Origin: Owenia fusiformis
Lineage: Eukaryota > Annelida > Polychaeta > Sabellida > Oweniidae
DNA: 62,000 nucleotides
Assembly (NCBI GenBank): GCA_903813345.2
Contig: CAIIXF020000025.1
Span: 1-62,000, forward strand
Reading direction: 5' to 3'
Below are positions 23,827 through 34,396 of this stretch, piece by piece (position 1 is the first letter of the stretch; each line of letters starts with the position of its first letter). The position numbers and the translations under genes are program-made. The notes under the pieces are model-generated. The model was not told the DNA's origin, made no database searches, and saw nothing but the letters and a program-made list of their open reading frames with translations.

Positions 23827-23940
23827 AGAGATTATCCTGTAGTCAGTTCAGGATATTGGGATTACCCTGAGGCCAATATATATAGGTCCCGAGGGTAGAT
23901 ATATCATATTGGCCAAGGGTTTTATTATTTATTTATTTAT

Positions 23941-24405
23941 TACAGGTTTTTCGGCATTCTGGGTAAATGTTAAGGTGGCCATTTTGGATTTTCCGTCCTA
24001 AAATCTTGTCTGTCAAGGCTTGTCTACAGGTTTCCAGCCAAACCGTTTGAGGGATTCATTTGAAATTCTCAGGGATGTTTTTACCTATGAAAGTTTAGAA
24101 CTGATTAGTTTTAGTGTCTGTTAAGGCTTGTTTTAAAAAATAAAAAGAATTTCCCATTGAGAGCAATGTTAAATTAAAACATTTTTTTTAGAAATAACTA
24201 AATGGTCAATCTAAACGTGTCTCTTGAGGGTTGTTTACAGGTTTCATGGATTCATCCTAAAATTTTAGAGATGTTTCTATGGAAAGTTTAGAACTGATTA
24301 GTTTTTAGGCAGTCTGGGTAAATGTTAAGGTGGCCATTTTGAATTTTCCATCCCGAAAAGTGTATTCTGTTCAAGGGTGCGATTCTGTTCACCGTGTGGC
24401 TTATT
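23941..24405 (+). mobile_element. Partial copy of the 162-bp satellite element
   Basis: TTTTTCGGCATTCTGGGTAA opens mid-unit, followed by one full 162-bp-type unit and the usual right end GTTCAAGGGTGCGATTCTG. A TAAAAAGAATTTCCCATTGA segment here recurs at 43871, so the two copies share the same sub-lineage. Confidence 0.75.
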
Positions 24406-24418
24406 ATTTATTTAACTT

Positions 24419-24915
24419 GCGATAAAAATACTAATAATATTGATGGAAATGTAACTTGACCTTATTTCCAATACACCTAAATCCTAGTTTTTTCCCTCAA
24501 TTACAATAGGTTGAAAATAGATGATGAATTTGATGATTTTTTGAAAATTGTCATTCCCATGTTAAGCAATGGGAAATGGTGGGTTCAGGGCAAATCAGAA
24601 ATCAGGATATCTATTCAGTAAAAGATTCAACAAAAAAATATTTTTATATAGAAAATTGAATTGTCTAACTTTTTTGTTTGTTCAGTAAGTGTTTTTTGCA
24701 AGGACTCAGATGGATGGATATTCTGTCATATGATTTGCAGCAAACCCACCATTTCCCATTGGTTTACATGGGAATGTCGATTTTCAAAAATCCATCAAAT
24801 TCATCATCAATTTTCAACCTATTGTCATTGAGGAAAAAAATTGAAAAAATTTGGAGGTATTGGAAATAAGATCAATTTACGTTTCCATCAATATTATAAG
24901 TATTTTCATCGCAGG
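24419..24915. mobile_element. Foldback element, about 495 bp
   Basis: The left arm (TTGCGATAAAAATACTAATA, ATTGATGGAAATGTAACTTG, AATGGGAAATGGTGGGTT) pairs with the right arm (AACCCACCATTTCCCATTGG, CGTTTCCATCAATATTATAA, TATTTTCATCGCAGGT). The spacer of about 110 bp includes CAGGGCAAATCAGAAATCAG, related to sequence near 2650. Confidence 0.75.
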
Positions 24916-26145
24916 TGAATTAATAAAAATTCAAATGTAAAGTGGCTTTAACATATAGCTCAATGGGGAGCTAAGGTTGCCAAACTTATGGAGGGGAGTG
25001 CAAGTGGAGTTATTATCACAAAATTAATGTTGTTGCTGGTTTTGTAAAATATGTTACCATATACAGGGTGTTCAGTAAGTAAAGCTAATTTTGCTCTCAA
25101 ACTGTTATTTCTTGTCTATCATCATTCAAATTTTCAGTGGAGAAGCATCAGACACTTTTCTAACTATCCTGAAAAAATGATCAAGATATAATGAATAACA
25201 GCAAAATGGTGGTTGTCATAGTAACGCGAATACGGGTTCTGCGGAGCAATTTTATAAGTTCACAGCATAGTAGATTTTGTTAACGTTAGTTTCTGTCCTG
25301 TCTATATTTCAACCATAGTTCTGTGGCTACTCCACATTTCTACTTTCAAGTTAGCATTCTATTTCATGTTCAAAGTAGTTCCCCTTAGCTTTCACACACA
25401 GCTGATGTCGTTCTATCCACTTCTGATATATCTTGTGGAAGCCATCTGGAAAGTTCTTTGTCAGCGAACGTTGAACAGCATTCTGCAGCTCATGGATATT
25501 TGCGTGGATCTTACCACGCAGATCATTTTTCAAACATGAAAATACCCCAAAATCGCACGGTGCCTTGTCAGGAAAATACGCAAACCAAGCTAATATATTA
25601 GAAAGATATATTTTTCATAAAATGTAATTACCATGGCATAATATTCCTTGTTAACAGTTTGCCCTTCTGGCACGGCATGAGCCAACAATGGACCTTCGAT
25701 GTCTATAAAAATGATAAACATGACTTTCCCCGCTGATGCTCCAAGAGCTAGCTTTGCAACGATCCCCACGGGTGTTGGAGAGTTCTTTGTTCGCCACGCA
25801 CTGTTCTGTCTTGTCCTATTTGGCTCAAAGTATCGAACAAAAGTTTCATCACAAGTGAGAAGATTGTTTAGAAAGTCCTCTCCCTCATCTTTGTAACGGC
25901 GCAAGAATGCAACTGAATCTTCCAGGCGATTTCTACGCTGCTCGTCGGTCAGATTCTTTGGTACCCATTTCGCAGACACCAAGGACATATTTAGAGAATT
26001 GTGAATCAGATAATGTACCCATCCTAGGCTGATATTGGTTAGTTCTGAGAGTTCCCTTACACTTATACTGCGGTCTTCATCTAACAATTGCCTCAAATGA
26101 TTCATGTTAGCCTCTTTGGTTAGAAGTTTTGGCCTCCCTGACCTT

Positions 26146-26234
26146 AACCAAACCTGTCTGGCCCAGTTATTTACTCTCGATATCGTAGATCTACGATCTC
26201 AGGAGTAGATAACTGGGCCAGACGAGTTTGGTTA
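26146..26234. mobile_element. 89-bp hairpin insertion in the mariner transposase
   Basis: AACCAAACCTGTCTGGCCCA pairs with the closing TGGGCCAGACGAGTTTGGTT. The centre is GATCTACGATC-like. CCCTGACCTT occurs immediately on both sides (26136-26145 and 26235-26244), a 10-bp target duplication. Taking one duplicate and the hairpin out leaves the transposase frame continuous through a GRPK motif. Confidence 0.8.
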
Positions 26235-26337
26235 CCCTGACCTTGGCTCATCACTTGTTGTTTTTCTCCCCTTTTAGAATTTCTGATACCATTTGAAGAT
26301 TCTGTACTTAGGCACACTGTCCCCATATGCTTTTTGG

Positions 26338-27331
26338 CTCACACAGTGAGCCTATGGGATCGACCAGGCGTCCGTCCGTTGGTCCGTCCGTCCGTCTGTC
26401 CATCCGTCCGTTGGTCCGTCCGTCCGTCAACATTGGCCGCACAAATTTAAACTGCTATTCGGATTGAGTCATAGCCACATTCATTTTATGCATATCCATA
26501 ATGCCTATTTGACCTATCATCGCCATTTCCCAAGTTCGCCCGGTTTCCGAGAAATTGCGGATTTTGACGTCAAAAAGTCAAATTTTCCGTAAATACTAGA
26601 CACTTTGTTGAAGTAGAACTTTCAAATAACTTTTAGTAGTTGCTGTATATGCAACTTATGTCCTCTGAAGATTTCAAAGCTCTTGGAATTACAGTTTTTG
26701 GTGTTTACTCTATAAAATTTGACAAAAAGTAGGACTTAGTCATTTTCAGGAAACTTTCTCATGTATAAAGTCAATGGCAGGTTTTGTGATTGACAAGTTT
26801 CTCAAAGTTTGCCTTATACTTGATCATTTCTTGCAATGAATTACATCATTACTAGATTAAAGCATTCCTTACATATTGCTCCATATATGTCAGCATCAAA
26901 CTTTTACCGTTTTTGAGATATTTGACGTCAAAAAACGTTATTTTTCAACTTGCTTCAATTTGACCAAATTTTTTTTTGAAAATCATCTACAAGTTGCCAG
27001 GAGTTCAAATCTGACATTAGTTTTAGGATTTGACCTTTAGTTGACCTTCAGTGACCTTCGAAAGGTCAAAAAGTTGATTTTTCAAATTGATTTTTGGATG
27101 TAAATTTTGGTCAGCTTAATCACAAAAGACCTTACTGAGCTCTGAGTAAAATTTTCAAGGTCAAAGGTCATCAAACTAGGTCACACAACTGTGCTATCTT
27201 AGTTTCTCAAAGTTCGAGACTACAAATCCAAATCAATATTTTTGTTTGAAAGTCAGGATATACATTCCTCTGAAGGTTCCAAACTGTGTGAGCACAGGAC
27301 CGTGGGTCCTTCATTGGATATCCCTAATGGT
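26338..27331. mobile_element. GCTCACACAG-ended element inserted in the mariner, about 1 kb
   Basis: The left end GGCTCACACAGTGAGCCTAT is itself a hairpin, followed by a GTCCGTCCGTTGG-rich tract. The right end TGTGTGAGCACAGGACCGTG is complementary to the left. TTGG flanks both ends, a possible 4-bp target duplication. A second copy lies at 34397-35217. The interior shares the TCAACTTGCTTCAATTTGAC satellite unit with the 8353 element, in one or two copies only. Confidence 0.8.
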
Positions 27332-27904
27332 ATCCTGCTTGGATTTCCCTAGCAACACATTGTATCTGATGCTACTTCTCAATTGTTGTTTCATTTCATT
27401 GTTCATTTTGCTTCCATTGGCAATCCTGGCAGCTATGATTTTTTTGATGATGTCATGGAGCAGTGTCTGATGGATCATTCTGGATCATTCCATCTGTTGT
27501 ATCATCTGTCTGTGATGTCATAGACTACTGTTGCCATGGTATCATATTTGTGTATGTTGTTATGTTTGTCGTGACTTTCAGCCATAGCAAACAGACATAT
27601 GCAGCATTAATCTTAATCAATTTCATTGCATTATAACATTTTTATTAAAGTAAGAAATTGCTCCGCAGAACCTGTATTCGCGTTACTATGACAACCATTG
27701 TTTTGCTGTTATTCATCATATCTTATTTAATTTTTCAGGGTAGTTAGAAAAATGTCAAATGCTTCTTCACTGAAAATTTGAAAGATAAATGACAAAAAAT
27801 AAAAGTTTGAGAGCAAAATTAGCTTTATGAACAAAATTAGCTTTACTTACTGAACACCCTGTACTATGAAAAAATAATCAAGCTTAATAGTTGGTGTGTC
27901 TCAC

Positions 27905-28631
27905 TTAGTTGTTATTCCAATGAACAAAGTTTGTGAGGGATATAGAGAAGGCGTCTGTCTGTTCGTCCATCCGCTTGTCTGTCCATCTGTTTGTCTGTCT
28001 GTCTGGGTGATTTTCAAGATGGCCACTGAATTTCAAAATGGCTGCCATTTTTGTAAAAAAAAACGTAATCTTTGATAATTAAAATACCAGTGGATGAATT
28101 TGGTTGAAATTTAAGATGCTGTTGCCTAGGATAGAGGATTTCAAAATAGCTGCTATTTTGAGTAAAAAACATAATCTTTGATAATTCAAATGCCATTGGA
28201 TGGATTTGGTTCAGATTTTATATGTCGATGCCTAGGGATGGACAAAGGAGCTTTGCTGAATGCAGAGATTTTGAAGATGGCCATTGAATTTCAAAATGGT
28301 GGCCATTTTTTCATAATCTTTGATAATTCAAATAGTAGGGGATGAATTTGGTTCAAATTTTATATGCTGATATGCCTAGAGAGATAAACAACTCAAGAAG
28401 ACATTTTCAAGAGGACAACTGAATTCAAAATGGCTGCCATTTTTCATAAAAAACGTAATCTTTGAAAACTCAAATACCAGTGGTTGTATTTGCTTCAGAT
28501 TTTATATGCTGATACCTAGGGACAAGGGAGTTCATTTGTTCAAGAAGAAATTTTTAAGATGACCGCAATTTATCAAGACATGTTTTGTTCAGTGGGATTT
28601 GCTATTCTTAGGAGTTGCTGTTTTCTAGTAT
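27905..28631 (+). mobile_element. GGGATATA-head satellite element
   Basis: The left end TTATTCCAATGAACAAAGTT is followed by GAGGGATATAG and GTCTGTCTG runs. About four tandem units carry AATTTCAAAATGGCTGCCAT and AACGTAATCTTTGATAATT. The right end TGTTCAGTGGGATTTGCTAT is complementary to the left. Confidence 0.8.
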
Positions 28632-29128
28632 TAACAGCAGCAATTACTCAGATGCGAGTAGGTAGTTACCAGTTTCGCCACAAGGTGGCTGATTCAGGGG
28701 AAATAACATGGCAGGGTATTACAAAATTCCCTTAAACTTGAATATGCATCAGTTTTAGTGGTTCACTTTTTATATTACCCTTATGTATGTGATAGTTATA
28801 CAAATTGAAATATGTCCAATAAAAGAAAATATTATCTGCCCAACACAAGAAAAGGTATTTCACTTTTTGTGGTTTTACAACATGGGGTCTATGGGGAATC
28901 TCCCCGACCTAGAAGTCACATTTTCAAAGAAAATTAAATTTTCAAAGTTGATAAACTCTTTTCACAACCACATTTCTAGATGTCATTTTATATGTAGATT
29001 CCAAATATGACATCAGTTTGACTGAATTGTGAATTTTAATGACTTAAATCAAGATTATTTCTACTCGCAGCTAGGATATTCTTTTCAGATATGATCTTAA
29101 ATATGCTTCAAATAGGGGAGTGATATTT
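28632..29128. other. Intron, no convincing feature
   Basis: A short open block at 28806-28857 ends in GAAAAG|GTATTT but its phase does not fit the exons on either side. I do not call it. Confidence 0.4.
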
Positions 29129-30088
29129 TTATCCCATCGAAGGGAACGCCTCCGTCCATCCGGGCAATCACTCAAATACCGTTGACCCGATTTTGTTCAT
29201 ATTTTGTACACATGGGTAGAAGTTCTGCTCGAAAGCCGATTTTCAAAATTGCCACTCATTTCAAAATGGGGGCCATTTTAGTGCTGATTTTACAGTAATT
29301 TAGGTGCAATATGTAAAACTGTAATGGCAATATGTTTTAAATGTAAAAAAATTATAAAGGACATTAATTATGCTACAAATGTAGATATTAAAGAAGCACA
29401 TGGCAGCCATCTTGAAAAATGGCGGCCTTTACTCATCAATTTACGATTTTTGCTATAACTAAAAAAATAGTGGAGCGATTTTGTTCATATTTGGTATGTG
29501 AATACTATAAACATTGCACACTGTCTAAAGACGCTTTTGGTAGAAGGCGGCCATTTTGAAAAATGGCTGCCATTTTAACGTATTTTACTATAATTCGAAA
29601 AGTAGTGGAGTGATTTTGTTCATATTTGGTATGTGAATACTATAAGCATGGCACACTGTCCTATGACACTTTTGGTAGAAGGCGGCCATTTTGAAAAAAA
29701 TTTTGAAAAATGGCCGCCATGTTTAACATATTTTACTATAACTCGAAAAGTAGTGAAGCGATTTTGTTCATATTTGATATGTGAATACTTAAAGCATGGC
29801 ACATTGTCTAATGAAACTTTGGGGAGTAGTCGGCCATTTTGAAAAATGGCCACCATTTTTATGTGTGTTATTTTACAAGTATGTGTGCGATCTTTAAAAA
29901 ATTTTAGAGGTGGCTACTTAAAAGCAAATTATTTCTTCTGATGACAACTTGGTTAGTGAGCAACCATTTTGAAAATGGTGGCCTTTCTGGTGTGTTATTT
30001 TATGATATTTGCTATTCGTTTGTAAAAATGCCAGCCATTTCTGTTCGATGGGATTCTCTACGCTTTGTCGTTGCCTTGTTCTGGTTAA
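29129..30088 (+). mobile_element. GGGATATA-head satellite element, sister of 19040-20437
   Basis: The head TTTATCCCATCGAAGGGAAC is slightly deleted. About four tandem units match those at 19300-20250 (CATATTTGGTATGTGAATAC, CCATTTTGAAAAATGGCTGC). The end TCTGTTCGATGGGATTCTCT is complementary to the head. Its last about 200 bp closely matches 20230-20437. Confidence 0.85.
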
Positions 30089-30369
30089 TTCTCCTCAAAC
30101 TTTTTTAAGGTATTTTAGAAGTGTTGCCTTAGAGTACATGTCCTTATCATCCTCTTTTTTCTGACACAATATTCAACTTATCTTTGATTAGACGTCATAT
30201 TTTTGTTCAGGCCAGGGCTGGTTTCTAGGATACTGTCTTGAATTTCAATTTTGGCCAAACACTAAATTTTGAAATGCTTGTAACTTTTTCACATTTGCAG
30301 GTTGAACCATAGTACTTGATAGATTAGTGTTTAAATTTAACTCTTTCTAATATGCAATTTTTCTTTCAG

Positions 30370-30488
30370 GATGACAATTGTTCTGCAAGATGATGTCTAC
30401 AAAATCACAAAGGCTTTATGGATTGAAAGAAATTTGAAGATTGACAAGGAATACACTTTCAGTCTTAATGGAAACATCATTACAGATG
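30370..30488 (+). CDS. OB-fold-like protein, exon E (119 nt)
   Basis: The acceptor TTTTTCTTTCAG and donor GATG|GTAAGA bound 119 nt. With AT from exon D the first codon is Met, then MTIVLQDDVYKITKALWIER and KIDKEYTFSLNGNIITD, again strand-rich and hydrophilic. It ends in phase 1. Splicing to the strong acceptor at 32404 would add Val-Ala-Arg-Gly-Asn-Asn-Glu and a TAA stop at 32424-32426, so exon E could be the penultimate coding exon. Confidence 0.75.
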
Positions 30489-30631
30489 GTAAGATAGAGA
30501 TTTGAAAATGTAAAATAAAAATTAATTCAAAGATGAGTTAGTTGCCAGTAGTAATAATAATAATCAACTTCACCACATTATTTAGAAATAATTCAGATAT
30601 CTTCAAATAATAACAAAGATTGAAATGGTTA

Positions 30632-31707
30632 ATTATCTCACCAAACAAAGTTTAAGGGGGATATAGGAAAGCTGTCCGTTTGTTTGTCCGTCCATCAGTG
30701 TGTCCGGGTGATAACTCAAATACTGATTGAAGGATTTGATTCAAATTTTATAGGCTTATGCCTTATGGCTGTAGGACCTCTGCTCAAGAAGGAATTTTCA
30801 ATATGGCTGCTCAATTCAAAATGGCTGCCATTTTTCGTAAAAATGTAATCTTTCATAACTTAAATACAAATTGACAGATTTGGTTCAAATTTTATATGCT
30901 GATGTAGTCTAATGCCTAGGGACAAAAGAGCTTTCCTAAAGATGAAATTTTCAAGATGGCGACTGATTTTCAAAATGGCGGCCATTTTTCTTAGAAAAAA
31001 CGTGATCTTTGATAACTCCAATACCAGTGAACGGATTTGGTACAAATTTTATATGCTGATGTCTAGGGACACAGTAGATCTGTTTGAGTAAGAATTTTCA
31101 AGATGGCGCCTGAATTTCAGAATGGTGTCCATTTTCGTAAAAAAACATAATCTTTGATAACTCAAATACCAGTGAACGGATTTGGTTCAAATTGTGTATG
31201 ATGATGCCTAGGGACACAGTAAATGTATTGAGTAACTCAAACTGATAACTTAAATGTCAGTGAACAGATTTGGTTCAAATTTTATATGATGATGCCTAGG
31301 GACGAAGGAGCTTCGCTCGAGATGAATTTAAAAAATATAATCTTTGATACCTCAATTACCAGTGAACAGATTTGGTCCAAATTTTATGAGGATGCCTAGT
31401 AACACAATAGCTCTGTTCGAGTAAGAATTTTCAAGATGGTAGCTGAATTTTAAAATGGTGGTCATTTTTTGTAAAAAAACATAATCTTTGATAACTCAAA
31501 TAACAGTGAACAGATTTGGTTCAAATTTTGTATGATGATGCCTAAAGACAAAGTAGCTCTGTTCAAGAAAGAATTTTCAAGATGGTGGCTGAATTTCAAA
31601 ATGGTGGCCAAGCTTTACTCAAGAAGGAATTTTCAAGATGGCCACTTACAATTAAAATTTGTTTTGTACGGAGGGATTTGCTCCGTGGAGTTGCTGTTTT
31701 TCGAGTT
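30632..31707 (+). mobile_element. GGGATATA-head satellite element, about 7 units
   Basis: The left end TTATCTCACCAAACAAAGTT with GGGGGATATAGG and GTCCGTCCATC is followed by units of roughly 120-160 bp carrying CAGTGAACGGATTTGGTTCA, GATGCCTAGGGAC and TTTTCAAGATGGC. The right end TTGTACGGAGGGATTTGCTC plus CGTGGAGTTGCTGTTTTTCG closes it. Confidence 0.8.
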
Positions 31708-31764
31708 TAAAAAGTTATGTTTTTGAATTTTTTTTTGATATTCACAATAGATTTTAATTGTAAA

Positions 31765-32258
31765 TGTTCAAAAGGGATATAGTGATAGTGAAACCTTTCG
31801 TTCATTGGTTTGCAAGTGACTTTATGATCTTGATTGTTATTGTGATGTCAGGAGAATTGATTATCAGATTTTTTCAAAACCCGTACACATAATAGAAGAG
31901 TTTTTGGTGACCTTTGTCCCTAGGCATCATCATACAAAATTTGAACCAAATCTGTTCACTGGTATTTGAGTTATCAAAGATTATGTTTTCTGTCAGTTAT
32001 TTTGAACATTTTTTATGTCACCACTCAGCACCAAAAGTGCTGACATATTGTTATGGTCTTAAAAAGGTGATGGGGCAAATGCTTTGACTACCTCATTTTG
32101 GCTACGCTAGAGCATTTGAAGTTTGACACATTATCTTCTGAGGGTTTGTCTAGTATAGTGACCATTTTGAGAATTGATGATTTGTAGCCTTGTGTGACAC
32201 TTATAAAGGTGTTTGATGGGATTTCCTGTGCCTCAGTGTTGCTGTAATCTAGTTTAAC
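31765..32258 (+). mobile_element. Mosaic of element fragments
   Basis: AAAAGGGATATAGTGATAGTG is a degenerate GGGATATA head and TTTGATGGGATTTCCTGTGC a matching right end. Between them sits a partial second hairpin head, ATGTCACCACTCAGCACC with AAAGTGCTGACATATTG. At 31919-31986 a stretch matches the tandem unit of 30632-31707 in reverse orientation. Confidence 0.6.
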
Positions 32259-32403
32259 AGTCTATGATATTATTTTAAGGAATTTTAGTAAAGAATGTTT
32301 TGTCATTCAAAGTAAATACAATAGCTAGTTTGTCAAGACAGGAACTTTGTTTTCATTAACAAATGTATATAGGTATTTATATTTGTTATTAATCTTTTTA
32401 CAG

Positions 32404-32433
32404 TTGCCAGAGGAAATAATGAGTAAGTTGAAG
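32404..32433 (+). CDS. Small exon with two possible readings
   Basis: Acceptor AATCTTTTTACAG and donor AAG|GTGAGT frame 30 nt. Read in phase 0 it gives LPEEIMSKLK and joins in frame to the supervillin exon at 35262, which also opens in phase 0. Read from exon E (phase 1) it gives seven residues and stops at 32424. Both sites are good and neither reading can be excluded. I favour the first slightly because the donor would be pointless after a stop. The two readings would place the exon in different genes. Confidence 0.45.
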
Positions 32434-32469
32434 GTGAGTAGTGGAGTTATTTTTTGTTATCTCAACAAA

Positions 32470-33800
32470 CTGAGTTGACATGGTTGGTCGAAAAATCATT
32501 CCTTTTGCACATGGCCAAAATAAGCTTGGGACCAAGTTTTAAACATCGCAAAAGTCGGTGCATTGGGCCAAGCGCTCTTGGATGAAACTACAAAACCAGT
32601 GATGACAACATTGATTTCATTCAATGTACCATAAAGCCATGTGTCTCCTATTTCCAATAGTATTTCATTTATTGACATTTGGCCATGCCTGGTTATTTGG
32701 AAAAGGTGTTGCAAGATAATTCAAGATACATCCTATACTCCGCCATATGGTCACCAGTTCTTTGCTCACACAGATGGGCTCATGTATCCCTGTCATGCAT
32801 GACTCAGCTCTGAGTCATCTGTGGGTTCTTTTTTGAAGTGATGCAATGTCTGGTGCTCCTGAGATAGCCAGTGTAGTCATTAAGGGGGAAAAGAGACTGG
32901 TCATACGGACCTGTTGATCATCAAAGTTAAGTGGTTCGTATTAAAATAGCCTGGACAAAATGACCAGCACCTAAGAAAAGTCCCTGGTCCGTATGAAATG
33001 TTACTCGTCAGTCAAAATCTTGTCAAACAATAAAGAACAATAAATCAACAAATTGTTTTATGAGTCATGGTTTAAAATTAAATCAGTATCATTAAATCAA
33101 AGGTCCTTAAAAGGTCCTTAAAGGGCCTCAATGGCCATATTAAGTTCATTCTCCGAGTCATAGTCATTGTCAATGTCATCAAACTCATCACAACTGTCAT
33201 AATCTTCTGGCATGGTTACATTTACTGTGACATTTGGCTCAACATCTTGGATATCCTCCATGGTTTCCAAGGATTCCACTAAGGTCACAGGAGTACTTTT
33301 TAGTCTGTTTCCTATTTCTTCTTTGTCTGCTGGTCAGTTAGAAATTTACAGCTTCATCTCTAAAACTAGCTTGAAATTGATTCGCTATATCGACTTTCAA
33401 AACATTTTATATTGTACATTCGGTAATCTAATGTATCATTTCACTATACCGGTTTATAATCGGTTGTTCTTAGAAAAAAATGAAAAACAAATAATTAAAT
33501 ATCATGCTGGTCCAAATGAACTGCACTTTTGCAAACATTGCCGGACCGGGGCTCAATCTACTGACAATGTCCACCGAGAAGGTCGTTAATGACTACACTG
33601 GAGATAGCCCCAAATGAAAATGTCATAAAAATTCAGGTCAGGATAACTCCCATATTAGCACTTAGCTATTTTACTGGCTTTTGCGATGTTTGAAACTTGG
33701 TCCAGAGCTGAATTTGAATCACTGTGCAAAAGGAATAGTTTTTGTCCAGTCTTTGGTCTTAACTCAAAATATGTTCTGTCAATTTGCTTCAAATTGTACA
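32470..33800. repeat. Degenerate copy of the 45384-47714 MITE (arms 32470-32725, 33640-33800)
   Basis: GTGATGACAACATTGATTTC, TCAATGTACCATAAAGCCAT and TAAACATCGCAAAAGTC at 32540-32660 match the tandem unit at 45420-45610 and 47160-47700. GCTTTTGCGATGTTTGAAAC at 33678 is another piece. In between, 32760-33640 holds a TGACTCAGCTCTGAGTCA palindrome near 32800 and otherwise nothing I recognise. Confidence 0.55.
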
Positions 33801-33985
33801 GCTACCTTTATTTATAGGTTATCGATAATGTCTTACAAGTTTCAACAACATATTTCAGCTTTCTTTTGGACATAAGTACACAAGTATTTTATAAATTTGT
33901 TTGTAATTGTACATATTATAGGTTATCATTAATATTTACAAATTTTTGCAAAATATGTAACAAACATTCAAAATGGCCATCATTA

Positions 33986-34396
33986 TTAGCTCACATGGGT
34001 GAGCTATTGTTATTGCGCACTTGTCCATTTGTCTGTCCGTCTGTCTGCTTGTCAACACATTGGTAGCTAGTTTGACATCGTACACGACAATTGAGATAGT
34101 TTCACTTTTAAAATGTGTTTATATAGCATTGTCAATTGTCCCATAAATGGCGTCTCAAAAATTGGCCTTGTTTCAAAATGGAGAATTTTTTTATCAGGAA
34201 AAAATCTTTTTTCCAGCTCTACTCCAAAATCCTATTTGACGATTAAGATGGTTTTACTTTTAAAATGTGTTTATATAGCCTCGTCAATTGTCTCATAAGT
34301 GACATCACAAAAGCTGGCCTAATTTCAAAATGGCCACCATTTTTATCGGGTAAAAACAGGTTTTCACCAATTTGCTCGAAGTTGTACAGGTATTTT
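33986..34396 (+). mobile_element. GCTCACATGGGTGAGC-head element
   Basis: The hairpin head AGCTCACATGGGTGAGCTAT is followed by GTCTGTCCGTCTGTCTG. Two units of about 150 bp carry AAAATGTGTTTATATAGC and TTTCAAAATGGCCACCATTT. The next element starts directly afterwards, so the right end is probably lost. Same family as 38620-40130. Confidence 0.7.

Larger units (their letters stand above)
25351..27490 (-). pseudogene. Mariner transposase, interrupted and internally deleted
   Basis: Reading the minus strand, an N-terminal segment lies at about 27480-27330 (QQLRSSIRYNVLLGKSKQDT), the next at about 26330-26245 (AYGDSVPKYR...DEPRSG), then 26135-25590 with a second HTH region (SVRELSELTNISLGWVHYLI), WVPKNLTDEQ, and the TCDETFVRYFEP block holding the first catalytic Asp. 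The C-terminal piece, about 25590-25351, keeps the FPDKAPCDFGVF motif with the third Asp. The stretch that should hold the second catalytic Asp (HDNA motif) is gone at about 25590, and two other elements split the N-terminal half. The copy cannot encode an active enzyme. Family assignment rests on these motifs. Confidence 0.88.
25064..27861 (-). mobile_element. Tc1/mariner-family element with long TIRs, TA target duplication
   Basis: The left end CAGGGTGTTCAGTAAGTAAA and the right end TTTACTTACTGAACACCCTG are exact reverse complements, flanked by TA (25062-25063 and 27862-27863). Pairing continues for about 190 bp to TATTCGCGTTACTATGACAA on the right and TTGTCATAGTAACGCGAATA on the left, long for a mariner. 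Just inside the right TIR an internal duplication of AAAATTAGCTTTA is present. The element carries a broken minus-strand transposase and has itself received two insertions (26146-26234 and about 26338-27331). Confidence 0.92.

Noticed and set aside
28806-28857. Possible extra exon (IQIEICPIKENIICPTQE) before GTATTT
   Set aside because: It needs phase 1 in and gives phase 0 out, which fits neither exon D (phase 2 out) nor exon E, and D joins E perfectly without it.
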